A stretch of DNA of 64,000 bases from Streptomyces radicis. GTDB taxonomy: Bacteria > Actinomycetota > Actinomycetes > Streptomycetales > Streptomycetaceae. The position numbers were made by a program, and so were the translations under genes. Positions 1 through 8,870 of the stretch are shown here, one piece after another. The notes under the pieces were generated by a model. It saw only the letters and a list, made by a program, of their open reading frames with translations, ran no database searches and was not told the DNA's origin. The stretch's first letter is position 1. Every line of letters starts with the position of its first letter. The stretch covers positions 1 to 64,000 of the forward strand of contig NZ_RBDY01000004.1 in assembly GCF_003626575.1 (NCBI RefSeq), read 5' to 3'.

Positions 1-124
1 CTTCGACTGGTTCTCCTCGTGACGGAGCACAGGATCAGACGAAGGCCGCCCTCATGTCAGGCGAATGCCCAGGTGAGTGACCACGTTCGGGACACCGTTC
101 GAGGCCAGAAGAAAAAGAACAAGC
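1..124. other. left window edge, no supported gene
   Basis: This short stretch lies downstream of the first minus-strand gene. The reading frames crossing it look like shadows, and I see no ribosome site, hairpin or protein motif. It may be the 3' flank of a gene outside the window. Confidence 0.4.
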
Positions 125-1111
125 TCACCGCGGGTCCACGGTCACCTCCCGCGCCGAGGGCGTCCGGAGCGTCGGTCGACTCCGGTCGGGTGGCGCCTCC
201 CTCAGCAGGCGCACCGAGGCCGGGGCGCTCCACGTGTCCCGGCCCTCGGCGCGCAGCGCCCGCAGCGCGGTCAGGCCCGGCTCGAGCGGCGCGGTGCTGA
301 CACCGGCCTCGCGGGAGGCGGCCATGATGTTCGCCAGGGCGGCGAACTGGACGTCGAGCCCTTGTATGAGCCGGGGCTCCTCCCCCGTCGCCAACTCGGC
401 GTCGACCTCGGCGGCGAAGGCGGGCAGCAGGCCGAGCATGCTCGTCAGCCAGGGCACCAGCAGCTCGGTCACGCCCACCGCGCTCCCCTCCTTCCGCGAG
501 GTGGCCAGGGCGACCGCGTGGTGGAAGCCGTCGAACATCAGATTCATCGCGCCGAGGAGCGCCAGGTCGTGGAGCGCGGCCAGCCCGATGTCCTCGCCCA
601 GGTGCCGGGCGTCGCCCAACTCGGCCAGCGCCTCGCGGTGCGCGTCGAAGATCCGCCGCTCCCCGCTGTAGAGCACGAACGCCCCGGGAGTCGCCACCGT
701 GGTCGGAACGGCCATGATCCCGCCGTCCAGATACTCACCGCCGTGGCCGCCCACCCAGGCGGCCATCTCGGCGGCGCCCGCCGGGGAGCCGTTGGTGAGA
801 TTGACCAGGGTGCGGCCGCGCAGCCCGGCGGCCGCCGGTGCCAGGACCTCCCGCATCGTGGCGTGGTCGAGCAGGCAGACCACCACCAGCGGAGCGGCGG
901 CCAGCGCCTCGGCGGGCGAGGCCGCGCGGACCGCGCCCCGCTCCACCAGCTCGTCGGCCCTGGCCGCCGTCCGATTCCACACGGTGACCGGCCGCCCCGC
1001 GGCGAGAAAGGCCGCGGCCAGCGCCCGCCCCATCGCCCCGAGCCCGATCACCGCCACCGGCGCGGACACCCCCGCCGCCGACGAGCTCCTCGCACCCGCA
1101 TCGCCTCTCAT
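125..1111 (-). CDS. imine reductase-like NAD(P)-binding oxidoreductase
   Basis: A 328-residue cytosolic dehydrogenase of the 6-phosphogluconate/3-hydroxyisobutyrate dehydrogenase superfamily. The N-terminal Rossmann motif reads VAVIGLGAMGRALAAAFLAA, followed by VTVWNRTAARADELVERGA, the usual NADP-binding pattern of imine reductases. The C-terminal half is the helical dimerisation domain that builds the active site in this family. The ATG at 1111 is preferred because GGGGAG sits seven bases upstream; an in-frame GTG at 1126 lacks a spaced ribosome site. A second family member lies at 34954-35856. A palindrome at 1194-1214, in the upstream region, matches a site next to the HxlR gene at 35.9 kb, so HxlR-type control is plausible. 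The natural substrate cannot be read from sequence. Confidence 0.85.
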   Translation of the reverse strand: MRGDAGARSSSAAGVSAPVAVIGLGAMGRALAAAFLAAGRPVTVWNRTAARADELVERGAVRAASPAEALAAAPLVVVCLLDHATMREVLAPAAAGLRGRTLVNLTNGSPAGAAEMAAWVGGHGGEYLDGGIMAVPTTVATPGAFVLYSGERRIFDAHREALAELGDARHLGEDIGLAALHDLALLGAMNLMFDGFHHAVALATSRKEGSAVGVTELLVPWLTSMLGLLPAFAAEVDAELATGEEPRLIQGLDVQFAALANIMAASREAGVSTAPLEPGLTALRALRAEGRDTWSAPASVRLLREAPPDRSRPTLRTPSAREVTVDPR

Positions 1112-1193
1112 GACCGAACTCCCCACTCCTGAAGGCCGGGACGACCCCTCGCCGTCCCACGCACTCCAGCCTCACCCCGATCACTCAGCGTGA

Positions 1194-1214
1194 CAAGTAC
1201 CCACTTCAAAGTGG
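1194..1214. promoter_or_regulatory. candidate HxlR-type operator upstream of the imine reductase
   Basis: The block starts CAAGTACCCAC and ends AAGTGG, and contains the inverted repeat CCACTT-CA-AAGTGG. It matches 18 of 21 positions of the block at 36341-36361, which lies just past an HxlR-family gene. It sits 83 bp upstream of the minus-strand imine reductase start. Function is inferred from the shared motif only. Confidence 0.5.
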
Positions 1215-1358
1215 CCACTTACCCCCGGGAAAGCGGCACACCCTCCGCGCCCGCTCCCCCGCGCCGCCAGGAGCCGTTCGCCCCGGGAGGGGTCCCCGGC
1301 GCCGAAACTAGGGTCGCGCACAGGTGCAGGGCGAGCGGCCGGTGGAGGGTGGCGGGGC

Positions 1359-2663
1359 ATGGGGGACGACGAGGAACGGCGGCGGCTGCGCGGGGAGGTC
1401 GACGGGCTCAGGGACGAGGTGGCCGGGCTCAGGGAGCGCGCGGCCGAGCGCCGACGCGCCCCACGCGCACCAGGGCGCCCGCGCGCACCACAGCGCTCAC
1501 TCACACCGCCGCGCCCGCTCGCACGCCGGCGCCTGCTCGCCGCCGCGGTCGTCGCGGGCGGCACGGCCACCGCGCTGCTCGCCCTCGGCGACTCGGACGG
1601 CTCCGCCGACCCCGGCGGGCCCGCCGACCCCGGCGCGCCGTCACGCGACGCCCCGGGCGCGCGCCCCGAAACGCCGCCGCCCCCGCGCGGGTTCCCCGAG
1701 CGCCCCACGCTCCGCGCCCTCGGCCCGCTCCCCGGCCATGGCAACCGGCTCGCCGGGCTGTGGTTCAGCCCCGCCGCCCGCACGCTGGCCGTCAGCGAGG
1801 CGGACACCGGGCGGCTGCGGCTGTGGGACGTCGCGACGCGACAGCCGCTCGGCGAGCCGCTGACCTCGGCCCATGTGGCGTTCCTCACCGTGGCGTTCAA
1901 CGGCGACGGCACCGCGCTCGCCACCGGCGGCGGGGACCGCGCGGAGCTGTGGCGCGTCCCTTCCCTCGAGGCGGTGGGCGAGCCGCTGACCCGACGGGAG
2001 CACGCGGTCGACGCGTTCGAGGCCGTGGCGTTCAGCCCGGACGGCACCGTGCTCGCGGCCGGTGGCCCCGCGGTCACCCATGGCCAGGACATCGCCGAGG
2101 TGCGCCTGTACGACGTCGCGTCGCGCGCTCCGCTCGGGCCCCCGCTGACCGGCCACGGGGGCGGCGTTGAGCGGCTGGCGTTCAGCCCCGACGGGGCGGC
2201 GCTCGCGGTGGGCGGCTCGTTCGAAGGCGACGGCGTCGTGCGGGTGTGGGACGTGGCGGCGCGCACGCCGGTGGGCGAGCGGCTCACGGGGCATCAGGGC
2301 GGCGTCGGCGAGCTGGCGTTCAGCCCTGACGGGGCCGCGCTCGCGGTGAGCGCGTTCGTGGGGGACGGTGTCGTGCGCTTCTGGGACACGACGAACGGCA
2401 GGCAGCGCGGCGAGCCGCTGATCGCGCACAGCGGGGGCGTGCGCGCGATGGCGTACAGCGGGGACGGAACGGGCCTGGTCACGTTGGGCACCCGCGGTGA
2501 TCGCGGATTGCGCTTCTGGGATACGGAAACGCACCAGGAACGCTCCCGACCGATCGCGGTCGAGCACTACTTCAACGCGTCCGCTCTCTCCGCCGACGGG
2601 CTAACGCTGGCGACCCACGAGGACGAGACCGTACGGCTCTGGCGCATCGAGCAGGGCGAGTAA
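1359..2663 (+). CDS. membrane-anchored WD40 beta-propeller protein
   Basis: A 434-residue protein. Residues 1-30 are highly charged and heptad-like (short coiled coil). An Arg-rich stretch and one hydrophobic segment (LLAAAVVAGGTATALLAL) follow near residue 65, then a Pro/Gly/Asp-rich linker and about seven WD40 blades with repeated AFSPDG and VRVWD-type motifs. This predicts one membrane anchor with the propeller outside the cytoplasm. There is no kinase domain, unlike many actinobacterial WD40 proteins. It is followed within 50 bp by a paralogue of the same design and probably shares a transcript with it. The ATG is preceded by GGAGGG. The role is unknown; a scaffold or ligand-binding surface is likely. 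Confidence 0.8.
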   Translation: MGDDEERRRLRGEVDGLRDEVAGLRERAAERRRAPRAPGRPRAPQRSLTPPRPLARRRLLAAAVVAGGTATALLALGDSDGSADPGGPADPGAPSRDAPGARPETPPPPRGFPERPTLRALGPLPGHGNRLAGLWFSPAARTLAVSEADTGRLRLWDVATRQPLGEPLTSAHVAFLTVAFNGDGTALATGGGDRAELWRVPSLEAVGEPLTRREHAVDAFEAVAFSPDGTVLAAGGPAVTHGQDIAEVRLYDVASRAPLGPPLTGHGGGVERLAFSPDGAALAVGGSFEGDGVVRVWDVAARTPVGERLTGHQGGVGELAFSPDGAALAVSAFVGDGVVRFWDTTNGRQRGEPLIAHSGGVRAMAYSGDGTGLVTLGTRGDRGLRFWDTETHQERSRPIAVEHYFNASALSADGLTLATHEDETVRLWRIEQGE

Positions 2664-2712
2664 GGCGAGTAGGGCCAGCAGGGCCAGCAGCCCGAGGAGG
2701 AGCGAACCGACG

Positions 2713-3831
2713 GTGGACCCGGACATGGAGCAGAGCCGACCGGACGATAATGCGCTCCGACAGGAGCACAGCGATCTGGTGGCCGAACGAGACCGTTTGC
2801 GCCAGCAGTTGAACGAACCGCCGCCCTCCCGGCGCCGCCTCCTGATCGGCGCGGGCGCCGCCCTCGCCGTGACCGCCGTCGCCGTGCCCACCGCCCTCGC
2901 GCTCCTCGGCGGCGACAACGGCACCGACGCGAACGGCAACGGCCCCAACGGCAACGGCGGCGCCCCGAACGACGGCGGCACCGGCGCGCACGCCCCCGAC
3001 GCACCGCCCACTCCCGAGCCGTTGCGCCCGCCCCCGCCCGTCCCGCTCCCCGAGCGCCCCCGGCTCACGCCCCTCGGCACCCTCACCGCGCACCGCGACG
3101 AGATCTCCGCGCTGCGCTTCAACCCCGACGGCACCCGCCTCGCCTCCGTCGAGACGTTCGACGGCGTGCTGCGCCTGTGGGACGTGGCGGCGCGGAGCGA
3201 GGCGGCCGACCCGCTGCTGTCCTCGCTGGCCGTCTTCGAGACCATCGCCTTCTCCCCCGACGGCCGCTCGTTCGCCGCCTCGGGCTTCCTGGACGACGAG
3301 ATCCGCCTCTACGACACGGGTACCCGCCGCGCCCGCGGCGAGCCCTTGGCCGTGGACGGCGCCTACCGGCTGGCGTTCAGCCCCGACGGGGCGACGCTCG
3401 CCCGCGTCGACCGTTCCGGATTCGACGGGCTGCGGCTGTGGGACGTGGCGAGCGGCGCCGAACTCGCCCATCCGCCCGCCGACTTCGGCGGCACGCCCGA
3501 GATCCTGGCGTTGAGCCCCGACGGGGCGACGCTCGCGCTCGCCGCGGGCTCCGAGGTCCGCTTCTACGACCCGGCCACCGGCGAGGAGACGGGGCCTCGG
3601 CTGCCCGAGCACCGGGGCAGCGCGACCGGCCTCGCCTGGAGCACCGACGGCAGCGGCATCCTGACCGCCGACTACGCGGGGCTGCACACCTGGAGCGCCG
3701 AGACGCACGCGCGGGTGGGGCGGGTGGACACGGGCGGGACGTTCGCCCGCTTCGCCCTGAGCCCCGACGGGCGCACCCTGGCCACCACGACGTTCCAGGA
3801 CCGCGAGATCGCCCTCTGGCGCCTGGAGTAG
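2713..3831 (+). CDS. membrane-anchored WD40 beta-propeller protein (paralogue)
   Basis: A 372-residue protein starting with GTG after a GAGGAGGAG ribosome site. It repeats the plan of the preceding gene: charged heptad-like N-terminus (about 1-35), hydrophobic segment LLIGAGAALAVTAVAVPTAL, Asn/Gly/Pro-rich linker, then six or seven WD40 blades (repeated AFSPDG, LRLWDVA). The two genes look like a tandem duplication that has diverged strongly in linker and blade sequence. The predicted topology puts the propeller outside the membrane. No catalytic motif is visible and the binding partner is unknown. Confidence 0.8.
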   Translation: MDPDMEQSRPDDNALRQEHSDLVAERDRLRQQLNEPPPSRRRLLIGAGAALAVTAVAVPTALALLGGDNGTDANGNGPNGNGGAPNDGGTGAHAPDAPPTPEPLRPPPPVPLPERPRLTPLGTLTAHRDEISALRFNPDGTRLASVETFDGVLRLWDVAARSEAADPLLSSLAVFETIAFSPDGRSFAASGFLDDEIRLYDTGTRRARGEPLAVDGAYRLAFSPDGATLARVDRSGFDGLRLWDVASGAELAHPPADFGGTPEILALSPDGATLALAAGSEVRFYDPATGEETGPRLPEHRGSATGLAWSTDGSGILTADYAGLHTWSAETHARVGRVDTGGTFARFALSPDGRTLATTTFQDREIALWRLE

Positions 3832-3918
3832 GAGCGCCCGGCGCGCCCGGAGCGAGAGGAGCGCCGGGAACACGAAGCACCCGATCTCCGCACGGGCATT
3901 GACACCCGAGGAGATCAA

Positions 3919-3931
3919 GTGATCTATTCAC
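3919..3931. promoter_or_regulatory. candidate autoregulatory operator (GTGA-N5-TCAC)
   Basis: The inverted repeat GTGATCTATTCAC ends four bases before the GntR start codon, in a locally AT-rich patch of an otherwise GC-rich sequence. Position and symmetry suit an operator read by the adjacent GntR protein. No second copy was found nearby. Confidence 0.35.
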
Positions 3932-3934
3932 TAT

Positions 3935-4678
3935 ATGAGTCACAACGAGGTGTCGCTGTCCGAGCGGCTCGCGGACAGCATCGTCGCGATCATCCGCACC
4001 GAACGGCTCGGCCCAGGCGACGCGTTGGCCTCCTCGCGGGACCTGGCGCGCCGCTTCGAGGTCACCACGCCGACGGTGCGCGAGGCGTTGCGGCGCCTCG
4101 AGGCGATGGGGGTCGTGGAGTTCAGGCACGGCTCGGGGACCTATGTGGGGCCCGGGATCGACCGCCGCCTGTTGGCCAATCCTCATCTGCGCGGCCGCAG
4201 CCGGGCCTCGGTCCTCGAACTGGTCGAGGCGCGCCTCGTGCTCGAGCCCGCGATAGCCGCCGCGGCGGCCAGGGCGCGCGAGCCGGTCGCCGTCGAGCGG
4301 TTGGCGGCGGCCACGGACAACGCCCTCCACCCGCCGGGCGACTCCCTCCGCGTCGCCCTGCACTTCCACGTCACGCTCGCCGCCGCGAGCGGCAACGCCC
4401 TGCTGCGCGAGGCCGTCGAGGCGCTGCTCGCGGTCAGGGCGCCCGAGCAGACCGAGATCAGGCACCGGTACAACGACCGCGTCCGCGACCACGCCGAGCA
4501 TGTGGCGATCTTCACCGCCGTGCGCGACGGCGACGCGGACGAGGCCGAACGCCTCACGCGCGAGCACCTCATCGCCATCAGGGACGCGGTGGCCGCCGCC
4601 GACTTCCCCGAAGACCCCCGGAACCCCCGGGACCCCGCGGACCCCGCGGACCCCGACCCGCGAGGAATGCCCCGATGA
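3935..4678 (+). CDS. GntR family (FadR/FCD) transcriptional regulator
   Basis: A 247-residue repressor-type protein. Residues 7-75 form the winged helix, with the GntR signature RRFEVTTPTVREALRRLEAMG and the wing FRHGSGTYVG. The rest is the all-helical FCD ligand domain, with conserved acidic and His residues in ELVEARLVLEPAIAAAAA and HFHVTLAAASGNALLREAVE. It overlaps the creatininase-family gene by four bases (ATGA) and so heads the operon, pointing to control by a substrate or product of that pathway. An upstream in-frame stop makes the ATG at 3935 the earliest start; a GTG at 3950 is possible. The Asp/Pro-rich tail (DPRNPRDPADPADP) is low-complexity. Confidence 0.88.
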   Translation: MSHNEVSLSERLADSIVAIIRTERLGPGDALASSRDLARRFEVTTPTVREALRRLEAMGVVEFRHGSGTYVGPGIDRRLLANPHLRGRSRASVLELVEARLVLEPAIAAAAARAREPVAVERLAAATDNALHPPGDSLRVALHFHVTLAAASGNALLREAVEALLAVRAPEQTEIRHRYNDRVRDHAEHVAIFTAVRDGDADEAERLTREHLIAIRDAVAAADFPEDPRNPRDPADPADPDPRGMPR

Positions 4679-5445
4679 GCGCCCCCCGCCCTCACCACCT
4701 CGGCGACATGACCACGGCCGAGGCCGCCGAGGCCGTCACCGCGAGCCCGGTCGTGCTGATCCCGGCGGGCGCGTTCGAGCAGCACGGCCCCGGGCTGCCG
4801 CTCGCCACCGACCTGATCAGGGCCGAGCGCGTCTGCGACCTGGTGGCCGCGGGGCTGGCGGGGCGCGCGGTGATCGGCCCCTCGCTGCCGGTCGGGGTCT
4901 CCCCGCACCACCGCGCGTTCGCCGGGACGGTGAGCATCCGCCCGGCCACGCTGGCCGCGTTGGTCGCCGAGTACGCCGCCGACCTGCACCGCCACGGCTG
5001 GCGCAAGCTGCTCGTGGTCACCGGGCACGCGGGGAACAACGCCACGCTCGGCACCGTCGCCCAGGAGTTGCTCGGCTCTCTCCCCGAACTGGAGTTCGCC
5101 TGGACGCCGTTGACCGCGCTCGCCGGTGACGTGGTCGCCGGTCTCGGCGTCAGCGAGGTGCACGGCCACAGCGGCGAGGCCGAGACCGCGCAGCTCCTCC
5201 ATCTGGCCCCCCACCTGGTCCGCGCCGACCGGCTCACCGCCGGGTCGACCGCGTTCCACCAGCTCACCCCGCTCGCCAGGCTGACCCGCGGCGGACACCC
5301 CGCCCTGGCCCTGCCCTACGAACGCCTCACCCCCAACGGCGTCCTCGGCGACCCGACGCGCGTCACCCCCGACGACGGAGCGGCGGTCGTGGACGCGATC
5401 GTGTCCCGCCTCGTCGCGTTCGTCGACGCGTGGCTGGCCGCCTGA
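4675..5445 (+). CDS. creatininase family amidohydrolase
   Basis: A 256-residue enzyme of the creatininase/MftE family: metal-dependent amidohydrolases acting on cyclic or peptide amides. Family metal and active-site blocks are visible in order: GAFEQHGPGLPLATD (about 31-45), VSPHHRAFAGT, VVTGHAGNNATL and EVHGHSGEAETAQLL. It overlaps the GntR stop (ATGA), so the two are translationally coupled. The genes downstream encode a secreted esterase-like hydrolase and an AbgT transporter, which suggests uptake and hydrolysis of an amide-linked compound. True creatininase activity is only one possibility; the family is broad. Confidence 0.85.
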   Translation: MSAPRPHHLGDMTTAEAAEAVTASPVVLIPAGAFEQHGPGLPLATDLIRAERVCDLVAAGLAGRAVIGPSLPVGVSPHHRAFAGTVSIRPATLAALVAEYAADLHRHGWRKLLVVTGHAGNNATLGTVAQELLGSLPELEFAWTPLTALAGDVVAGLGVSEVHGHSGEAETAQLLHLAPHLVRADRLTAGSTAFHQLTPLARLTRGGHPALALPYERLTPNGVLGDPTRVTPDDGAAVVDAIVSRLVAFVDAWLAA

Positions 5446-5583
5446 CGCCGCCGCACCGTCCCCACGGCCCGAGGCCCCGAAGTCCCCTTGGTCCCCGAAG
5501 ACCTCGAGGGACCTCGGAGCCCCCCGAGAAGCACCGCTCCCGCTCGGACGCCGGACATCGACGTCCGGCGAAAGGAACCTGCC

Positions 5584-6636
5584 ATGAAACGTGCCACGAA
5601 GCGCACCCGACCCCGCCTCCTGGCGAGCGCCGCGACCGCCCTGACGGGCCTGACCCTGCTCGGCGGCCCGCTCGCCCCACCCGCGACGGCCGCCACGACC
5701 GCCACAGCCGCCCCACCCGCGACGGCCGGGACGAACGCCACCAACGCCGAAGCCACAGGCCGCGGTTGCCGCCTCCCCGCTCCCCAGGAGCCCGGCACGA
5801 GCGCCGACCACACCCTCGCGAGCGGCGGCCTCGCGCGCGGCTACCGCCTCCACCTCCCCGAGGACTACGCGTCCCGCCGCGGCTGGCCCGTCGTGCTCGC
5901 CTTCCACGGCAGGGGCAACACGGGCGCGGGCACCGAGGAGTTCTCGAAGCTGTCCACGCTGCCCGCCGTCGTGGTCTACCCCGAGGGCGTCGTCGGCACG
6001 GGCGACGGCGACCGGCAGGCGTGGCAGGGCGCGCCCTACGCCGCGCCCGGCGTGGACGACGTCGCGTTCACCGCCGACCTGCTCGACGCGCTGACCGCCG
6101 CGCTGTGCGTGGACGAGCGGCGGGTGTACGCGACCGGCAAGTCCAACGGCGCGGGGTTCGCGGCGTTGCTCGCGTGCCGCATGGCCGACCGCGTCGCGGC
6201 GATCGCCCCGGTCGCCGGGGCGTACTACCCGGGCACGGGCGAGGGCTGCGCGCCCTCGCGGCCCGTCCCGGTGATCGCGTTCCACGGCACCGGCGACGTC
6301 ACCATCCCCTACGGCGGCGACGCCGACCGCGGTCTGCCCGCGATATCCGGTTGGGTGGCCGCGTGGGCCGGGCGCAACGGCTGCGCGGCGGACCCGTTCA
6401 CCCGCGCCGTCAAGCCCGACATCGCGGTCTCGCGCTGGGTCGGGTGCGAGCGCGGCGCGCGGGTCGAGCACGTCGCCGTCGCCGACGGCGGGCACACGTG
6501 GCCGGGCGCCGACTCCTACAGCGGCGGCGGCGTCACCACGCAGACCATCGAGGCGCACGAGGAGCTGTGGCGGTTCGTGCGCGGCCACCGCCTCCCCGCC
6601 GCGGCCAGCGCGTCGGCCACCGCGTCGGCGCGTTGA
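5584..6636 (+). CDS. secreted PHB depolymerase/feruloyl esterase-like hydrolase
   Basis: A 350-residue alpha/beta hydrolase of the LpqC/PHB-depolymerase group. The N-terminus is a Sec-type signal peptide (KRATKR, hydrophobic stretch, then an Ala-rich cleavage region and low-complexity Ala/Thr segment). The mature domain has the oxyanion-loop motif VVLAFHGRGNTG, the nucleophile elbow GKSNGAG, and a likely catalytic His near DGGHTWPG. Conserved Cys residues suit an exported enzyme. The ATG at 5584 follows AAAGGAA with good spacing. It lies between the creatininase-family and AbgT genes on the same strand and probably belongs to that operon. The substrate is probably an ester of a small acid or polyester, but this is not resolved. 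Confidence 0.8.
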   Translation: MKRATKRTRPRLLASAATALTGLTLLGGPLAPPATAATTATAAPPATAGTNATNAEATGRGCRLPAPQEPGTSADHTLASGGLARGYRLHLPEDYASRRGWPVVLAFHGRGNTGAGTEEFSKLSTLPAVVVYPEGVVGTGDGDRQAWQGAPYAAPGVDDVAFTADLLDALTAALCVDERRVYATGKSNGAGFAALLACRMADRVAAIAPVAGAYYPGTGEGCAPSRPVPVIAFHGTGDVTIPYGGDADRGLPAISGWVAAWAGRNGCAADPFTRAVKPDIAVSRWVGCERGARVEHVAVADGGHTWPGADSYSGGGVTTQTIEAHEELWRFVRGHRLPAAASASATASAR

Positions 6637-6647
6637 GGGGGGCCGAC

Positions 6648-8198
6648 ATGACCTCACCCACGCTCCCCCGCGAGGACACCACGGCCCGACTCCCCTGGAT
6701 CGTCCGCGCGATGGCGGTGATCGAACGGGCGGGCAACGCGCTGCCGCACCCGTTCTGGCTGTTCTGGATCCTGTCAGGAATCCTCGCCGCGATCAGCGCG
6801 ATCCTGGCCGCCGCGCATGTCTCCGTCGTCTCCCCGAGCGACGGCGAGACGGTCGTCGCGCGGAGCCTGCTGAGTGGCGAAGGCCTCGCCATGGCCGTCT
6901 CGACGATGATCGAGAACTTCGCCACCTTCCCGCCGATGGCCACGATCGTCGTGGTGATCATGGGCGTGGCCGTCGCCGAACGCAGCGGCTTCCTCGCCGC
7001 GGTGATGCGCGTCGGCGTCTCCAGGGTGCCCGCGTCCTGGGTGGTCTTCGCCGTCGCGTTCGCCGGGACGGTGGCCCATGTGGCCTCCGCCGCCGCGTAC
7101 ATCATCCTGGTCCCGCTGGGCGGTCTCGCGTTCCGCGCGGTGGGGCGCTCCCCGATCCTCGGCGTCGTCGTCGCGTACACGTCGATCGCCTCGGGCTACG
7201 ACGCCAGCCCGGTGCCCACGCCCAACGACGCGATCTTCGCGGGCATCACCACCGCCGCGGCGAAGATCGTCGGCGGCGAGGACGCGTATGTGTCGCCGCT
7301 GAGCAACTGGTTCTTCAACATCGCCTCCTCCGTCCTGCTGGCCGCCGTGATCACGCTGGTCACCAAGCTCGTGCTGAGCAGGCGGCCCGACCTGGACGCC
7401 GACCCCGACGCGGAGCTCGATGACCTGGGCGCGCTGCGGCTGAGCGACCGGGAGCGGGCCGCGCTGCGCCGGGCGACCGCCGCGCTCGTGGTGGCGCTCG
7501 CCGCGCTGGTCGCCGTGATGGCGCCGCACGGCTCCCCGCTGCGCGGCGAGGGCGGCAGCATCGTGGAGTCGCCGCTGCTGGACGGGATCGCCGCGGTGGT
7601 GGCGTTCCTCTTCGGCCTGGTCGGCATCGTCCACGGCGTCGGCACGGGCACGATCAGGCGGGCCGGTGACGTGCCGAGGCTGATGGCCGAGGGCATCAGG
7701 CAGATGGCACCCGTGCTGGTGCTGTTCTTCGCGATCGCCCAGTTCCTGGCGTACTTCGACTGGACGCGGCTGGGCGACGTGCTGGCCGTGCGCGCCGCCG
7801 AGGCGCTGGAGCACAGCGGGCTGCCCATCGTGGTGATCTTCCTGATGGTGCTGGTGCTGCTGACGCTGGTCAACGTGATGGTGACGAGCGGCTCGGCGAT
7901 GTGGGCGCTGGCCGCGCCCGTGCTGGTGCCGATGCTCATGCTGGTCGACGTCCCGGCGGAGACGACGCAGGCGCTCTTCCGCATCGCCGACTCGGGCTCG
8001 ACCGCGATCACGCCGATGAGCCCGTACTTCGTGATGGCGCTCGGCTTCCTCCAGCGTTACCGGAAGAACGCGGGCATCGGCACGCTCGTCTCCTACACGC
8101 TGCCGCTCGCCGTCGCGATGACGGTGGCGTGGACGCTGCTGTTCCTGGCCTGGTGGGCCATCGGCATCCCCCTCGGGCCCGGCGCGCCCGTGCGCTGA
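6648..8198 (+). CDS. AbgT family transporter
   Basis: A 516-residue inner-membrane transporter with about a dozen hydrophobic segments. It carries typical AbgT features: the N-terminal block IERAGNALPHPFWLFWILS, the re-entrant-loop region SIASGYDASPVPTPNDAIFAG, and the C-terminal signature ADSGSTAITPMSPYFVMALGF. Characterised family members import p-aminobenzoyl-glutamate or export antifolates, driven by the proton gradient. The start lies 12 bases after the upstream esterase stop, so it is likely the last gene of the GntR-creatininase-esterase-AbgT operon. A strong hairpin follows. The cargo in this organism is unknown. Confidence 0.9.
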   Translation: MTSPTLPREDTTARLPWIVRAMAVIERAGNALPHPFWLFWILSGILAAISAILAAAHVSVVSPSDGETVVARSLLSGEGLAMAVSTMIENFATFPPMATIVVVIMGVAVAERSGFLAAVMRVGVSRVPASWVVFAVAFAGTVAHVASAAAYIILVPLGGLAFRAVGRSPILGVVVAYTSIASGYDASPVPTPNDAIFAGITTAAAKIVGGEDAYVSPLSNWFFNIASSVLLAAVITLVTKLVLSRRPDLDADPDAELDDLGALRLSDRERAALRRATAALVVALAALVAVMAPHGSPLRGEGGSIVESPLLDGIAAVVAFLFGLVGIVHGVGTGTIRRAGDVPRLMAEGIRQMAPVLVLFFAIAQFLAYFDWTRLGDVLAVRAAEALEHSGLPIVVIFLMVLVLLTLVNVMVTSGSAMWALAAPVLVPMLMLVDVPAETTQALFRIADSGSTAITPMSPYFVMALGFLQRYRKNAGIGTLVSYTLPLAVAMTVAWTLLFLAWWAIGIPLGPGAPVR

Positions 8199-8235
8199 GC
8201 CGCCCCCACCGAACCGCCCCCGCAGGGCCACCCCC

Positions 8236-8272
8236 GGGGCCGGGGCGCCGATCTCCCCGGCGCCCCGGCCCC
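8236..8272 (+). terminator. intrinsic-type hairpin after the AbgT operon
   Basis: GGGGCCGGGGCGCC (8236-8249) pairs perfectly with GGCGCCCCGGCCCC (8259-8272), leaving a nine-base loop. There is no T-run, as is common in streptomycetes. It lies between the AbgT stop and the end of a minus-strand relic, so it could act in both directions. Confidence 0.6.
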
Positions 8273-8276
8273 GCCG

Positions 8277-8870
8277 TCACGCCCCGGCCTCGATCTTCGC
8301 GACGCCGAGGGCCCGCGCCACCACGCGGTCGGACAGGCCCGTGGGCAGGCGGCCGATCGTCGGCAGCAGGCCCGCGCCACGGCCCGCGGTCCACAGCGCC
8401 TTGGGCCGCCTCGCGTGCACGGCCTTGACCAGGACCTTCGCGATGTCGTCGGGGTCCGCGAGCGACATGCGGGCGCTCGCCTCCGCGGCCGCGGCCAACT
8501 GCCGCTCGTACAGGGCGACAAGCGCCGGATCCGCCACCGCCCTCGCCTTGGCGCTCGCCTCCGCGGCCTTGCTGAGCACCGGCGTCCTCGTGCCCGTCGG
8601 CTCGACCACCACGACGGGGATCCGCCAGGGCGCGAGCTCGACGCGCAGCGCGACGCTGAACGACTCGAGCGGGCCCTCGACGATGAGCCCGGCGTTGTTG
8701 ACCAACGCGTCGAGGCCACCGCCGTCCACCGCGGCCCCCACCGCCCCGGCCGCGGACGCGACCGAGTCCGGGTCGGTGACGTCGACCGTGAGCGGCGTGA
8801 CGCCCGCGACGCCCGCGAAGAGCGCCGCGTCCGCGGGGCTCCGCACCCCGGCGAACACGCGGTCGCCGCC
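8277..8870 (-). pseudogene. doubly truncated SDR oxidoreductase relic
   Basis: The minus-strand frame has recognisable short-chain dehydrogenase parts but no intact fold. It begins at GGDRVFAGVRSPADAALF, so the N-terminal TGxxxGIG cofactor loop is missing, and continues through LTVDVTDPDSV and DALVNNAGLIVEGPLESFSVA. It then jumps straight to ELAPWRIPVVVVEPTGTRTP, so the segment holding the catalytic Ser, YxxxK and their helices is gone. The C-terminal part is normal. The 5' break abuts a PadR gene that is also broken, in a back-to-back arrangement. It cannot be an active SDR. Confidence 0.8.

Noticed and set aside
3919..5445. A single 508-residue protein fused to the creatininase-family protein
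   Set aside because: The frame upstream of 4675 is the shadow of the GntR gene. The ATG at 4675 overlaps the GntR stop and starts the conserved family text.
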